Positions 53,634-63,915 of a stretch of DNA of 64,000 bases are shown here, in pieces. Both the position numbers and the translations under genes were made by a program. The stretch comes from Desulfovibrio inopinatus DSM 10711 (GTDB taxonomy: Bacteria; Desulfobacterota; Desulfovibrionia; Desulfovibrionales; Desulfovibrionaceae). Location of the stretch: NCBI RefSeq assembly GCF_000429305.1, contig NZ_AUBP01000012.1:124001-188000 (forward strand), written 5' to 3'. A model generated the notes under the pieces. That model was not told where the DNA came from, ran no database searches, and saw only the letters and a program-made list of their open reading frames with translations. How positions within the stretch are numbered: position 1 is the stretch's first letter; each line of letters starts with the position of its first letter.

Positions 53634-54992
53634 ATGAAACCAACGGTCCTTATTGTCGATGACGACAACGCACACCGTCTCATGCTCAAAACCATGTTGT
53701 CGGGGTGGGGATATGGCACTGTTGAAGCCGGAGATGGCCAAGAGGCTGTGGAAATCATCCATCATCGACCATTTGATGCCGTTCTCATGGATGTGCGTAT
53801 GGCCGGTATGGATGGCATTACCGCACTGGGACATATCAAAGCCTATAACCCGGCCATTCCCGTCCTCATTATGACGGCGTACGGTTCGGTATCGGCCGCC
53901 GTCGATGCCGTCAAGGGAGGGGCGTACGATTATTTATTGAAGCCGCTCGATTTCGATGATTTGCGCATCACCTTGGAACGCTCCATCGAACATCTCAAGC
54001 TCAAAACGGAAAATCGAGACTTACGCGATAAACTGGCGAATACGGATGTGTTTTCCGGCATCATCGGATCAAGCCGCGCTATGCGTGATGTACTGGAGCT
54101 TGCCGCAACCGTCGCACCGAGCGAAGCAACCGTGCTCATTACCGGTGAATCGGGAACAGGCAAAGAACTCATCGCCAAAGCCGTGCACATGGCCAGTGCC
54201 CGAAACGCCGGCCCCCTGGTGAGTGTCAATTGTGCCGCATTAACCGAAACTCTTCTCGAATCCGAACTGTTTGGCCATGAAAAAGGCGCGTTTACCGGAG
54301 CGGACAAACGCCGTGAAGGACGTTTTCAAAAGGCACATGGGGGCACTCTATTTCTTGATGAAATCGGCGAGATTGCCCCGCAAATCCAAGCCCGACTGCT
54401 CCGAGCCATTCAACAGGGTGAAATTCAACGCTTAGGCAGTGACGATCTGCTCAGAGTTGATGTTCGCGTTTTAGCGGCAACCAACCGTGACCTTATCAAA
54501 GAAGTTGAAGCCGGCCGATTCCGTGAAGATCTTTATTACCGGCTTAATGTCGTTTCGATTCATGTTCCACCACTGCGCGAACGTTTGGACGATATTCCGC
54601 TTCTTGTTGAGCATTTCCTCAATGTTTTTGCCGACAAGAACCGAAAATCCGTTCGCGGTTTCACGCCCAAAGCTATGGATATGATGCTCAAATACACTTG
54701 GCCGGGCAATGTTCGAGAACTCGAAAATGCCGTAGAGCGTGCAGTCATACTCACGCAGACGGACCGCATCGGTGAAAACGAACTCCCCCTTGCCATCATG
54801 AAAGCCTATCCAGGAGAATCGAGCATACCATCACCCATGGCGGGAGATTCGCATACCCTGGAGGATATCGAGCAACGCGCCATTCTCGATACCCTTGCCG
54901 CATGCGACAACAACAAGTCCGAAGCGGCGAGACGTCTTGGTATCACTCGCGCAACCTTACACAAGAAGCTGAAACGATACGGGGTGAAATAG
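53634..54992 (+). CDS. zraR: ZraR-like sigma-54 response regulator
   Basis: A 452-residue NtrC-family regulator. Receiver (about 1-120) with phospho-acceptor in [15 protein letters not shown]+ domain with [14 protein letters not shown] and [11 protein letters not shown]; Fis-type HTH at the C-terminus ([24 protein letters not shown]). AGAGGAG lies before the ATG at 53634. Encoded 35 bases after zraS. It would activate the sigma-54 promoter of zraP. Convergent with the DUF2867 gene, three bases apart. Confidence 0.94.
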   Translation: MKPTVLIVDDDNAHRLMLKTMLSGWGYGTVEAGDGQEAVEIIHHRPFDAVLMDVRMAGMDGITALGHIKAYNPAIPVLIMTAYGSVSAAVDAVKGGAYDYLLKPLDFDDLRITLERSIEHLKLKTENRDLRDKLANTDVFSGIIGSSRAMRDVLELAATVAPSEATVLITGESGTGKELIAKAVHMASARNAGPLVSVNCAALTETLLESELFGHEKGAFTGADKRREGRFQKAHGGTLFLDEIGEIAPQIQARLLRAIQQGEIQRLGSDDLLRVDVRVLAATNRDLIKEVEAGRFREDLYYRLNVVSIHVPPLRERLDDIPLLVEHFLNVFADKNRKSVRGFTPKAMDMMLKYTWPGNVRELENAVERAVILTQTDRIGENELPLAIMKAYPGESSIPSPMAGDSHTLEDIEQRAILDTLAACDNNKSEAARRLGITRATLHKKLKRYGVK

Positions 54993-54995
54993 CCC

Positions 54996-55517
54996 TCAGC
55001 ATGCAGCACAAGGGACTTCTTCCACTCCCTTGGCTGCCGCTTGGACCATCGCCTGAACGATAAGATGATGAAACGGCCGAATAACGTTGAAATAGATCGG
55101 CCCCAACCTATTGTTATACATGACAATGGTATACACGCTGTAATTGACCAAACCTTCGGACCCAGGTTCAGGCACAACAGCAAGATACGCATCGAGGTGT
55201 TTGTCACTCGCAAACATCACATACAACCGCTCCGGGCTGTATGCATGCAGCTCAAAAAAATCGACAGGATCACCCGGTGTGGTCGGTACGGTTTCCGCCG
55301 TCAACTTCGGAGACGGTTGAAAGTCATATTCCAACCCGCACCATTTGGCGAAGATATTACGAATACGAAACAACACACGAGCCCATGCTGGTCTCCAATT
55401 GATCAGTCCTGCCACAAACGATTTCATATCAACTGAGCTCGTGACGGTTTTCACGTCGACATGGTCGGCACTTTCTAACAAGGAACGTAATGACTCCATC
55501 ATTTCAGCGTGTTGCAC
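54996..55517 (-). CDS. DUF2867-family protein
   Basis: A 173-residue soluble protein with the DUF2867 pattern: TSSVDMKSFVAGLINW, a central AYSPERLYVMFASDKHLDAY, and the ending LGPIYFNVIRPFHHLIVQAM. Family function is not known to me; a membrane-proximal or SRPBCC-like fold has been assumed. It follows the NrfD-type gene by 82 bases on the same strand. Confidence 0.78.
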   Translation of the reverse strand: MQHAEMMESLRSLLESADHVDVKTVTSSVDMKSFVAGLINWRPAWARVLFRIRNIFAKWCGLEYDFQPSPKLTAETVPTTPGDPVDFFELHAYSPERLYVMFASDKHLDAYLAVVPEPGSEGLVNYSVYTIVMYNNRLGPIYFNVIRPFHHLIVQAMVQAAAKGVEEVPCAAC

Positions 55518-55599
55518 TGGATGCTCCTGATTGTATGTTCAAAAGCCACGTTACCTCTGCATGCTGTAACGCGAGGAGGAACTGGAAATGGGCGATTAA

Positions 55600-56772
55600 C
55601 TACGCCTTCGCTAAGCGGCCAGCCCGATCCTGCCTGACCCGGACGACGACATTAAGAAGGATTGACAAAATGAGGGCTCCAATCCCGTAGACTCCAATCG
55701 ATATGACAACCTCAAGCACTGTCGGAACATATTCAGTGATCTCATGTGTCATAGATGGAATGAACCCGCCGGCGATAAGCCCCAGTCCTTTATCGATCCA
55801 TGTTCCAAGAAACACCATAATACATATCGCAGGGATAAGGCGGGGATTGCTGTAGGCTCTGCGCACAAGCAATAACCACATGGCCGCTACCATGAGCACG
55901 ACCGAGAGCCACATCCAAGGAACGAGCGCATGCTTCCCCTCCAACCCTGCATATAAATACATGAAATGCGCGGTATGCTCGGGAATGTTCGAATAAAACA
56001 CGACAAAGGCTTCGCACACAAGAAAAAACAGGTTTGCCAACAATCCATACCGAATAATCGTCATCAAAGCGGCAATAGCTTTTTCACCAACATCAAACCC
56101 AGACACTCGTCGCAAAATATATAGTAAGAGAATAAGAAAGGCCGGTCCGGAAGCAAATGCCGATGCAAGAAAACGCGGCGCTAAAATGGCGGTCAGCCAA
56201 AAACTCCGGCCAGGCAAGCCACAATAGAGAAACGCTGTCACGGTATGAATACAAAATGCCAGAGGGATAGAGAAAAGAATAAGCGGTTTTATCCATGTCG
56301 GAGGCGCCATGCCGTTACGCTCGGCTTGCAGCACATTCCACCCCACAATGATATTCACCAGCATATATGCGGACAACACGGTTCCATCCCAAAAAATAAC
56401 TGAATTCGGTGTGGGATGAAGAAAAACATTGAATGCGCGAGCCGGTTGTCCCAGGTCGACGAACAAAAACAGGAGGCACATGCAAATTGTCGCGACTGCG
56501 GTAAATTCACCAACAATCGTTATTTTTCCGAATTCTTTGAAATTATGCAAATAATACGGCAACACGAGCATGACGGCAGAAGCAGCGACCCCAACGAGAA
56601 ACGTGAGTTGCGCCACATAGAACCCCCAGGACACATCCCGGGACAACCCTGTAATGGTCAACCCCATTTTCAACTGCCATAAGTAGGCAATGCCTGCTCC
56701 GACAATGACGGCCACAAGCAATCCTATCCAGCTCCAAAATCGTCCTCCACTCCGAATCACCAAATCCAGCAT
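55600..56772 (-). CDS. orphan NrfD/PsrC-family membrane subunit (DsrP/HmcC-like)
   Basis: A 390-residue protein with ten predicted membrane helices. It has the NrfD-family features of a quinol-interacting subunit: SWGFYVAQLTFLVGVAASAVML, FVDLGQPARAFNVFLHPTPNS, and the conserved WIDKGLGLIAGGFIPS near the C-terminus. Similarity in length and motifs is to DsrP and HmcC of sulfate reducers. The usual Fe-S (DsrO/HmcB) and cytochrome partners are absent, so its electron partner must be elsewhere. The promoter region upstream contains three GAATTAA repeats. Confidence 0.84.
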   Translation of the reverse strand: MLDLVIRSGGRFWSWIGLLVAVIVGAGIAYLWQLKMGLTITGLSRDVSWGFYVAQLTFLVGVAASAVMLVLPYYLHNFKEFGKITIVGEFTAVATICMCLLFLFVDLGQPARAFNVFLHPTPNSVIFWDGTVLSAYMLVNIIVGWNVLQAERNGMAPPTWIKPLILFSIPLAFCIHTVTAFLYCGLPGRSFWLTAILAPRFLASAFASGPAFLILLLYILRRVSGFDVGEKAIAALMTIIRYGLLANLFFLVCEAFVVFYSNIPEHTAHFMYLYAGLEGKHALVPWMWLSVVLMVAAMWLLLVRRAYSNPRLIPAICIMVFLGTWIDKGLGLIAGGFIPSMTHEITEYVPTVLEVVISIGVYGIGALILSILLNVVVRVRQDRAGRLAKA

Positions 56773-56846
56773 GATAGACCTCCAGAATGTTCACCACGCA
56801 TCACTGCGTAGCCAATCAACACATCAATGGAGCCTCTACACCGGAC

Positions 56847-56879
56847 GAATTAAGCGAGAATTAATCGGGTGGGAATTAA
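56847..56879. repeat. three GAATTAA direct repeats upstream of the NrfD-type gene
   Basis: GAATTAA at 56847-56853, 56858-56864 and 56873-56879, 75 to 107 bases upstream of the NrfD-type start and 53 bases after the stop of the large regulator. Spacing is 11 and 15 bases. They may be binding sites for the neighbouring regulator; nothing more can be said. Confidence 0.4.
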
Positions 56880-56931
56880 TCAAAGCGAAATTTTAAAAAT
56901 AAGCAAAATTGAACGTATCACATTGCGGAAC

Positions 56932-59900
56932 TCAGCTTTCCACGAGGTCGGACACAAGACGTTGATACAGCGCTTTGGTTTCTGTACTCGGTAAAATCCC
57001 AAGTTCGTCTTGAAGACAACAGCGACACCGTTCGAAGATATCGTGGACAGCGGCCATATCTGCACGTTCGGCATGCGCTTGCATCAAGTATCGATAAATG
57101 GGCTCGACATGCCCATCCACACAAAGACAGGCTTCAGCGTGCTCGATACAGCCTTGCCAATCCTGATTTCCCCACGCTGAGGCAACAAGCCGAGACATAC
57201 ATTCCACATATTCGTTGTGCAGGTTCAGTCGCTCTCCTCGAAACCAGTCTTCTTCCGGGTCTTCCCCAAAGAGCGGACCGTGGTACAAGGACTTCGCCTT
57301 GTTCCAGACGGGAGCCGCCTCGTCCGAAGAATGACGGTCCAGCGACCGGGCATCTCGAACCGCACAATAAAACTGCTTCACATCAATCGAACCATCCTGC
57401 CCCGTCTCCAGACGATAACTATTATCGCGTCGCAACAGATACGAGGACGGTTGCCCTCGCTGAAGGCTGGGTTCCAGCAACTTGCGTAAAAAGGTCATTG
57501 CGACATGAAACCGTTTTCCTGTCACCTGCGGATCTTCATCCGGCCATGCCAGCTCAAGTAAAATATCTTTATCAATAAATCCGCTTTCGCTTTTGAGCGC
57601 CAAATACTTGAAGATCGTTAAGGCTTTGAAGTTCCGCCACACTTCATCAACAAGAGGGGTCTCACCGAGCGTCACCGTAAAACGCCCCAGCAACGTAACA
57701 TGTAATGGAACAGGCACCGGAGACGGACTTGATGTCACCATGGCAGCGGCTGTGGTTCGTTCCACGCCTTTTCCTGTGCGGGCAACATGACGCAACTGCA
57801 TAACAGTCTCATGATCGAGACGTTTCATCACCGAATCAATAAATGCGCTTTTTTCTTCTGACGCAACATAGCGAACCAAAACAGGGACTAAATGGGGAAT
57901 ATCTTCAACCAACCATGCCCCATAATCATACTGTGAACCGAGTCGAATAGCCTCGGCAAAATGGACATCGGCCGAAGCGGATCGCCCGGATAATGCATCA
58001 ATGCGCGCCGTAATCACGGCACGTTGAAAACGAAGAAAGGTCGAGAGATCAATGCCTGCACCGTTTGTTGTCATCATGTGCAGCGCCTCGTCATACCGTT
58101 CCAACTCCACCAAAGTACGGGCCAGTTGAAGCGCAAGTTCTCCTTGCCACGCTACAAGGCCTTTCCCTTCAATACACGCAAGACCTCGCGCAAACGAAGC
58201 GTGTGCTCCATGCCAATCATCATCGGCTGTACACAGGACGCCCATCAATTCATGGTAGACAGATTTTCCCCAAGGATGCCCCAGAGCTGTAAATATATCA
58301 TACACCACCTCCGCGGACTGACGGGCATCGTCAAGATCACCCAGCTCTATTGCATTGCGAGCCTTAGAGTAACTTAACCATCCGTATTGATGATCAAAGA
58401 CACCAAGGTGTTTGACCATTTCCAACCCTTTTTCAGCCAAAGCCTTTCCACGATGGAAATCCCGTCGATACCGTGCAATCAATGCACTGTGCGCATGCAC
58501 AAGGGGCAAAATCAATTCTGCTCCCATGGCCTCGAAGGCCTCCAGGCTTCGGGTCGTTGCAATATCGGCCTCAACAAAATGCCCTGCAGCCTGTTGCCGC
58601 ATGATATGGCAAAACCGAATCCACAGACGACTGAAGTTCCTCATGGGATTTCCGCTTTGGGCTGTTAAACCCATGGCCTCATGAAGCAGTGTATCGGCAG
58701 CCTCGAATTTTCCCAATATCGATGCAAAGAAAATGCAGTAACCGGCAATATCACTTCGAACACAGGGATCAGATTGTGATGTCTCCCACAGTGCATACAT
58801 ATTCTCATAGGCACTCACGATATTGCCTCGAAAATATTCATGGACGCCGATTTCCCTCAAGCAGGATTCTTCTCCAAGCGTGTCGTTGGCCGCCCGGAAA
58901 AGATGCAATGCGTTTTGAAACTGAGCAACGGCTTGATCCATGTTCCCACGAATGGAGGCGAGGCGAGCTTTGAAAAGAAAAACACGGGGGTGCCGCTTCA
59001 CGATTTCATCAGGCAGTGTATCAAGCGCTTCACTGAGCAATGCAAATGAATATGAAGCCCAATCTTCCACTCGCACCAACGGCTCCAACACATGACAGAT
59101 TTCATCGTGTAAATTTTCGCTCATATACAAGCGTAACGCCTGTTGCCCGTGACCTTTTTCTTCCAATATCCGACCAAAGGAACAGAGGAGATCCGTCAAC
59201 TCTTGCCGATTATAGCGCAATTTGGCTTGACGGCGCAGACCATCGCGCAACAAATGATGATAACAGTAACTGTTCTCGCCAGGTAAACGAAAGGTAAACA
59301 CATGATTTCGGCAAAGCTGTTCCAAAACGGCAGACGTATCACTGCGCTGGAGCGCAGCATTGCAAATCGACGGTTCCATCCAGTCCAACAACGCCGTCTT
59401 GCACATAAAGTCAGAGAGTTCATCAGGCAAGCCTGATAACACATTCTCTTCAAAGTAGTTTGTGACGGTCTCATGCGTGGTCACATCTCGTGACTCAGGC
59501 GATGCCAAGCACAACAAAACGATCCCGGCCGCCCACCCACGGCTTCGACGATAATTTTCAACTAATGTTATCGAATCGATGCTTTCTCCAACAAGATGCC
59601 GGCAGAGTCGGTCACTCTCCATCTGGCACAATCCAAGTTCCGCTTCCCCGAATGCACGCACCTGACGGCGACTTTGAAACAACGACAGTCGAAACGCAGG
59701 TTGTGTTCGACTCAAGAGGAGCCAATGCACCGTGGTTGGAAGGCGCTCCATGAGAAATTCAACGCAGGAAGAAATATCGGGATTTTCCCCAAGACGGTGG
59801 CAATCATCCAGAACAATCAAGAGTGGGGCCTGAATGTGCTCTCCGATTTCACTCGCAAACGCACACAGCACCGATTGTCGCACAGAATCCAGAACAAGAG

Positions 59901-60213
59901 GTGCTGCAAGTCGAGGAAGAATCTCTGCTCCAAAGTCGGGCACATACTGTCGTGCCCCGGCAATCAAGTAGCTCAAGAACGTATTGAAATCTCTGTCGAA
60001 CTCGTCGAGCCCATACCAGAGCGTTTGCATACCGGCCTGTTCGACAACCTGAGCGGCCAATGATGTTTTCCCATATCCGGCTCCTGCGACATAGAGACAA
60101 ATCGGTGATTCGATAACAGCTTTCACGAAGGCTTGGATATTTTCGCGAGGTACCAAATCCGGAGCCACTGCCGGAGCAAGCTTGGATGGAAGGATATGTA
60201 TAGACTGCTCCAT
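56932..60213 (-). CDS. giant MalT/SARP-like transcriptional regulator
   Basis: A 1093-residue STAND-type regulator. The N-terminal NTPase has Walker A GAGYGKT (44-50) and Walker B LLIVLDDCH, followed by winged-helix and TPR repeats (about 380-780), then a C-terminal winged-helix plus BTAD domain (about 860-1093; VTLLGRFTVTLGE, and FKALTIFKYLALKSESGFIDKD). It resembles MalT in the sensing half but carries SARP-like DNA-binding and BTAD domains instead of a LuxR HTH. Inducer unknown. Divergent from the phosphodiesterase gene across a 270-base gap. Confidence 0.88.
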   Translation of the reverse strand: MEQSIHILPSKLAPAVAPDLVPRENIQAFVKAVIESPICLYVAGAGYGKTSLAAQVVEQAGMQTLWYGLDEFDRDFNTFLSYLIAGARQYVPDFGAEILPRLAAPLVLDSVRQSVLCAFASEIGEHIQAPLLIVLDDCHRLGENPDISSCVEFLMERLPTTVHWLLLSRTQPAFRLSLFQSRRQVRAFGEAELGLCQMESDRLCRHLVGESIDSITLVENYRRSRGWAAGIVLLCLASPESRDVTTHETVTNYFEENVLSGLPDELSDFMCKTALLDWMEPSICNAALQRSDTSAVLEQLCRNHVFTFRLPGENSYCYHHLLRDGLRRQAKLRYNRQELTDLLCSFGRILEEKGHGQQALRLYMSENLHDEICHVLEPLVRVEDWASYSFALLSEALDTLPDEIVKRHPRVFLFKARLASIRGNMDQAVAQFQNALHLFRAANDTLGEESCLREIGVHEYFRGNIVSAYENMYALWETSQSDPCVRSDIAGYCIFFASILGKFEAADTLLHEAMGLTAQSGNPMRNFSRLWIRFCHIMRQQAAGHFVEADIATTRSLEAFEAMGAELILPLVHAHSALIARYRRDFHRGKALAEKGLEMVKHLGVFDHQYGWLSYSKARNAIELGDLDDARQSAEVVYDIFTALGHPWGKSVYHELMGVLCTADDDWHGAHASFARGLACIEGKGLVAWQGELALQLARTLVELERYDEALHMMTTNGAGIDLSTFLRFQRAVITARIDALSGRSASADVHFAEAIRLGSQYDYGAWLVEDIPHLVPVLVRYVASEEKSAFIDSVMKRLDHETVMQLRHVARTGKGVERTTAAAMVTSSPSPVPVPLHVTLLGRFTVTLGETPLVDEVWRNFKALTIFKYLALKSESGFIDKDILLELAWPDEDPQVTGKRFHVAMTFLRKLLEPSLQRGQPSSYLLRRDNSYRLETGQDGSIDVKQFYCAVRDARSLDRHSSDEAAPVWNKAKSLYHGPLFGEDPEEDWFRGERLNLHNEYVECMSRLVASAWGNQDWQGCIEHAEACLCVDGHVEPIYRYLMQAHAERADMAAVHDIFERCRCCLQDELGILPSTETKALYQRLVSDLVES

Positions 60214-60483
60214 GAAAAACTCTCAATGGTTAAAATACGTTCAATTAGTTTCAGGTTCCGTATCCAATTCTCGGTATCCAAGCAAGAATGGCGCGTTTTT
60301 CTCCAGAGGTGCTTTTCCTCCTCGAACCTGGCTCCAAAACGAATCGCATTGACAATACATCGTTGCAAAGAACTTCATATTGACACGTACCGTTGACCAA
60401 CTTGCCATATCAATACTGTACAGGATGCTGATTTGACATGCACGGAACATGAGTACGGAGATAACCTTTACAAGGAAAACAGT

Positions 60484-61734
60484 ATGAACTTCTCTCGCGT
60501 ATCCGCCTTGCTCGGTTTGTGTACGGTATTTTTTCTCTGCCCTGGGCAATCCTGTGCCGCAGAAAATGTCCAGCTGGGCCCCCGGCCTTATTATCTTGTC
60601 AACGACATGGATGCGAGCCCGCTGAAAAGCGAACTTGAAAAATGTGTGAATACAAAACCCTCCACCTCCAACTTTTCCATCGGGCACCGTGGTGCCTGCA
60701 TGATGTTTCCCGAACATTCTCGCGAATCGTACATTGCCGCTGCCCGCATGGGTGCCGGCATCATTGAATGCGATGTTACCTTCACGAAAGACAAGGAACT
60801 CGTTTGCCGCCATTCCCAATGCGATCTCCACACGACCACGAATATCCTCGCCATTCCGGAACTGGCCGCGAAATGCACCCAGCAGTTTACCCCGGCTGAA
60901 ATCGATCCCAAAACCGGCGAAGTCATAAAGCCGGCTTCAGCCAAATGCTGCACGAGCGACATCACCCTGGCCGAATTCAAGACGCTGAAAGCCAAGATGG
61001 ATGCGAGCAATCCCAAAGCCACCACAGTGGAAGAATACATGGATGCCACCCCGAGCTGGCGCACCGACCTCTATTCCCCCGGCACGGTCATGACGCACAA
61101 GGAAAGCATCGCCCTGTTTAAGGAACTTGGCGTGAAGATGACGCCGGAACTCAAGAGTGCCAGCGTGGACATGCCCTATGACGGCAATTTCACACAGGAA
61201 GCCTACGCGCAGAAGATGATCGATGAGTATACAGAAGCCGGTGTTGCGCCGGAAAACGTTTTTGCACAATCGTTTAATCTCAATGATATTCTCTATTGGA
61301 TCAAAGCCGATCCCGAATTCGGCAAACAAGCGGTGTTCCTCGACGATCGCGATGAAACGCTCGACGGCTTCAATATCGAAGACCCCGCCACGTGGAAACC
61401 GTCCATGAAAGAACTCGCCGCCAAAGACGTCAACATCATCGCCCCGCCTTTGTGGATGCTCATGACGGTCAAAGACGGTAAACTCGCCGCGTCGGAATAC
61501 GCCAAACAGGCGAAAGCGGCCGGTCTCGACATCATCACCTGGAGCCTGGAACGCTCCGGCCCTCTGCGTGACGGCGGTGGTTGGTATTACCAGACTGTCA
61601 ACGATATTACCAACAATCCCGGTGATATCATGAACACCATCGATGTTCTTGCTCAAGATGTCGGCGTCATCGGTATCTTCTCTGACTGGGCCGCCACGGT
61701 GACGTATTACGCTAACTGCAAAGGCTTTAAATAA
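60484..61734 (+). CDS. exported glycerophosphodiester phosphodiesterase
   Basis: A 416-residue protein with a signal peptide (about 1-26, ending QSCAA). The GDPD catalytic set is visible: [32 protein letters not shown] with Glu-x-Asp and the second His. A conserved region near [21 protein letters not shown] and IGIFSDW closes the barrel. It hydrolyses glycerophosphodiesters to glycerol 3-phosphate. The start at 60484 has AAGGAAAAC upstream. Possible target of the divergent regulator. Confidence 0.9.
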   Translation: MNFSRVSALLGLCTVFFLCPGQSCAAENVQLGPRPYYLVNDMDASPLKSELEKCVNTKPSTSNFSIGHRGACMMFPEHSRESYIAAARMGAGIIECDVTFTKDKELVCRHSQCDLHTTTNILAIPELAAKCTQQFTPAEIDPKTGEVIKPASAKCCTSDITLAEFKTLKAKMDASNPKATTVEEYMDATPSWRTDLYSPGTVMTHKESIALFKELGVKMTPELKSASVDMPYDGNFTQEAYAQKMIDEYTEAGVAPENVFAQSFNLNDILYWIKADPEFGKQAVFLDDRDETLDGFNIEDPATWKPSMKELAAKDVNIIAPPLWMLMTVKDGKLAASEYAKQAKAAGLDIITWSLERSGPLRDGGGWYYQTVNDITNNPGDIMNTIDVLAQDVGVIGIFSDWAATVTYYANCKGFK

Positions 61735-61765
61735 CGCTTTCCCTGCATTCAGCCCACCTCCAGCG

Positions 61766-61785
61766 GGGCCGGCTTCGGCCGGCCC
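61766..61785 (+). terminator. GC-rich UUCG hairpin after the phosphodiesterase gene
   Basis: GGGCCGGC and GCCGGCCC pair around a TTCG tetraloop. It lies 31 bases after the stop. A moderately T-rich stretch follows (TCACTTGACTTCTTCT). Confidence 0.68.
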
Positions 61786-61917
61786 TCACTTGACTTCTTC
61801 TCGCACATTACCATTCTGTACGAATCCCCTCTTTTAGAGTATTCTCATCGTCCGGTTGTCCATTGTTTCAGCCGGCGTTTTCGATTGACACAGCATCCAA
61901 CCGGCCAAGGAGATTCC

Positions 61918-63666
61918 ATGCAAAATCGCCGTTTGCTCTTTATATTGCCGATACTTGTCCTTATCGGACTCAGCCTAACGCTTGACCATGATGCGTTCGC
62001 CAGGCGTCGCAGTAGTTCTTCCCGATCGTATCGGAGTTCATCGTCGTATAGCCGAGGTTCATCGTCTTCCTCAATTTTCGGAAGCCGAAGCGGCGGAGGT
62101 ATTTTCGGGTCGTCGTCCTCGAAGTCGCGTTCATCGTCGTCAAAGAAATCAACATCGTCGTCCAAGTCCACATACAGCAAGCCCAGCTCCGGTTCGACCT
62201 CTTCCGCGCCGTCTTCAAGCAGCTCGTCATCGTCTTCTTCGAGCAAATCGACCTATTCCAAATCCGGCAGTTCGTCGGCGCCAGGCTCGTCGTCTTCGTT
62301 TGATAAATCCGTCTCGTCCACCTCTGCCAAAAGGCAGTCGACATCATCATATAATGCCTACAAGGCCGAGCAGTCGAAATTCAAACAATCATCGTCTCCG
62401 TCCAGCTCCAAGTCCTATGCGGAGCAGTACGCGAACGAGCCAATTTTCAAAAACACGAAAAAACCAAACAATTTTAGCTATGACACCCACTATTCTCAGC
62501 GTAACGCCTATTACAACTCCCGCGGCTGGAGTGCGAGCCCTTGGGTGTACGCCTCCCGCCCCTCGTTCGGCATGTGGGATGCCATGTTTTTATGGATGAT
62601 ACTCGACAATATCGGCAGTAATCGTCATGCGGCCCAATTTGCCCACAATCACGCCAATGATCCCGGCTACCAGGAATGGCGTGCCGAGGCTGATAAACTT
62701 GCCGCAGACAACGCCGAACTCAAGGCCAAGCTCAATGAACTCGACAAAGAGACCGGACAAATATCCGGCCCGGCCGATCCGTCCTATCTCCCGTCGGACA
62801 CGCCAGCCGATGTGGCCTTGTCGGCCGATGCCCTCGCCGCCAAAGCCGATCAAGCTCCCGTATTACGCGTTGCGACCGGTTCCAAATCGGGCAATTATTA
62901 TTACTTCGGCACGCTTCTCCAACAAGGAGAAGTCGGCATTGACATTCAGCTTCTCAATACCTCCGGTTCATTCGACAATCTCAAGCTCCTCCACACAGGT
63001 AAAGCCGATGCCGGTCTTGTGCAGTCCGATGCCTTCATCATGTATAAGAAACTCTATCCCGATTCGAAACTCGTTTCCGAACAGGCCGCGCTGTATCCTG
63101 AAGCCATCCAAATGATCGCCAATCGCAATGCCGGCGTTTCGTCGGTCAAGGATATCAATCCGAAAAAACATGTGCTCTACATCGGTCCCAAGGGATCGGG
63201 AACGGCGATGACCTGGGAAGGCCTGTGCCGCGAGGATGCCTCCTATGCTGCCATTCCCGTGGAATACATGGATTACGACACCGCTCTGGAAAAAGTTGCA
63301 AACAACGACAACGCCATCATGATGTTCGTTTCTGGTCTGCGCAGTCCCCTGCTCGACAAAGCTGAAGCTATGGCTAAAAATGACGCGCCGCTGCGGCTCG
63401 TGGCCGTGGATGACTGGGATTTCAATGACGAAACCGATGAAAACGGGAATAGCATTTATACGTTCGTCACCATTCCGGGCAATATCTATCCCTACCTTCA
63501 ACGCGGCTGGCTGTTCAGTGGCGCCGTCGAAACACTGGCCGTGGAAGCCATTTTCGTTGTTCGCACCGAATGGGTAAAAGAAAGCGGCATGCAAGCCCTT
63601 GATGCCCTGACCTTTCAGCTCACGCAGGCGCAACCCGAAATGCTGCGGCGTGCCGGAATTCAATAG
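61918..63666 (+). CDS. Ser-rich exported protein fused to TAXI-type solute-binding domain
   Basis: A 582-residue protein. After a signal peptide (about 1-28, ending DAFA) comes a low-complexity Ser-rich region (30-165), a short aromatic segment (WSASPWVY, FLWMILDNI, about 204-232), a helical coiled stretch (about 255-282), and a TAXI (TRAP-associated extracytoplasmic immunogenic) periplasmic-binding domain (about 314-582; LRVATGSKSGNYYYFG, IGPKGSGTAM). AAGGAG precedes the ATG at 61918. No TRAP permease follows within view. The architecture resembles a cell-surface or membrane-linked binding protein. Confidence 0.82.
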   Translation: MQNRRLLFILPILVLIGLSLTLDHDAFARRRSSSSRSYRSSSSYSRGSSSSSIFGSRSGGGIFGSSSSKSRSSSSKKSTSSSKSTYSKPSSGSTSSAPSSSSSSSSSSSKSTYSKSGSSSAPGSSSSFDKSVSSTSAKRQSTSSYNAYKAEQSKFKQSSSPSSSKSYAEQYANEPIFKNTKKPNNFSYDTHYSQRNAYYNSRGWSASPWVYASRPSFGMWDAMFLWMILDNIGSNRHAAQFAHNHANDPGYQEWRAEADKLAADNAELKAKLNELDKETGQISGPADPSYLPSDTPADVALSADALAAKADQAPVLRVATGSKSGNYYYFGTLLQQGEVGIDIQLLNTSGSFDNLKLLHTGKADAGLVQSDAFIMYKKLYPDSKLVSEQAALYPEAIQMIANRNAGVSSVKDINPKKHVLYIGPKGSGTAMTWEGLCREDASYAAIPVEYMDYDTALEKVANNDNAIMMFVSGLRSPLLDKAEAMAKNDAPLRLVAVDDWDFNDETDENGNSIYTFVTIPGNIYPYLQRGWLFSGAVETLAVEAIFVVRTEWVKESGMQALDALTFQLTQAQPEMLRRAGIQ

Positions 63667-63699
63667 GTAACGAAGAAGATTTCGCCTGCGGCGATCCGA

Positions 63700-63760
63700 G
63701 GGAGGGAGAGCGGGGAGAAACCCCTTTTGAGGAAAGCGGTTTCTCCCCGCTCTCCCTCCC
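63700..63760. repeat. 23-bp perfect inverted repeat
   Basis: Arms 63700-63722 and 63738-63760 (GGGAGGGAGAGCGGGGAGAA and three further bases) around a 15-base loop. It lies 33 bases after the TAXI gene stop. It could be a terminator, but no U-tract follows; it may also be a repeated intergenic element. Confidence 0.6.
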
Positions 63761-63915
63761 CCGGAACCCCCTTCCTCTCACCCCTCTTCCGCAAACCTCT
63801 TTAACGAAATGCTTGGTAAAACGGTGATACACGAAGGGATCGCGTGAGAGAGAATTTGGGGAAAACGTATTCTCTTTTCTGATGCAATATACACATGACA
63901 ACAACTGGAGTAACC

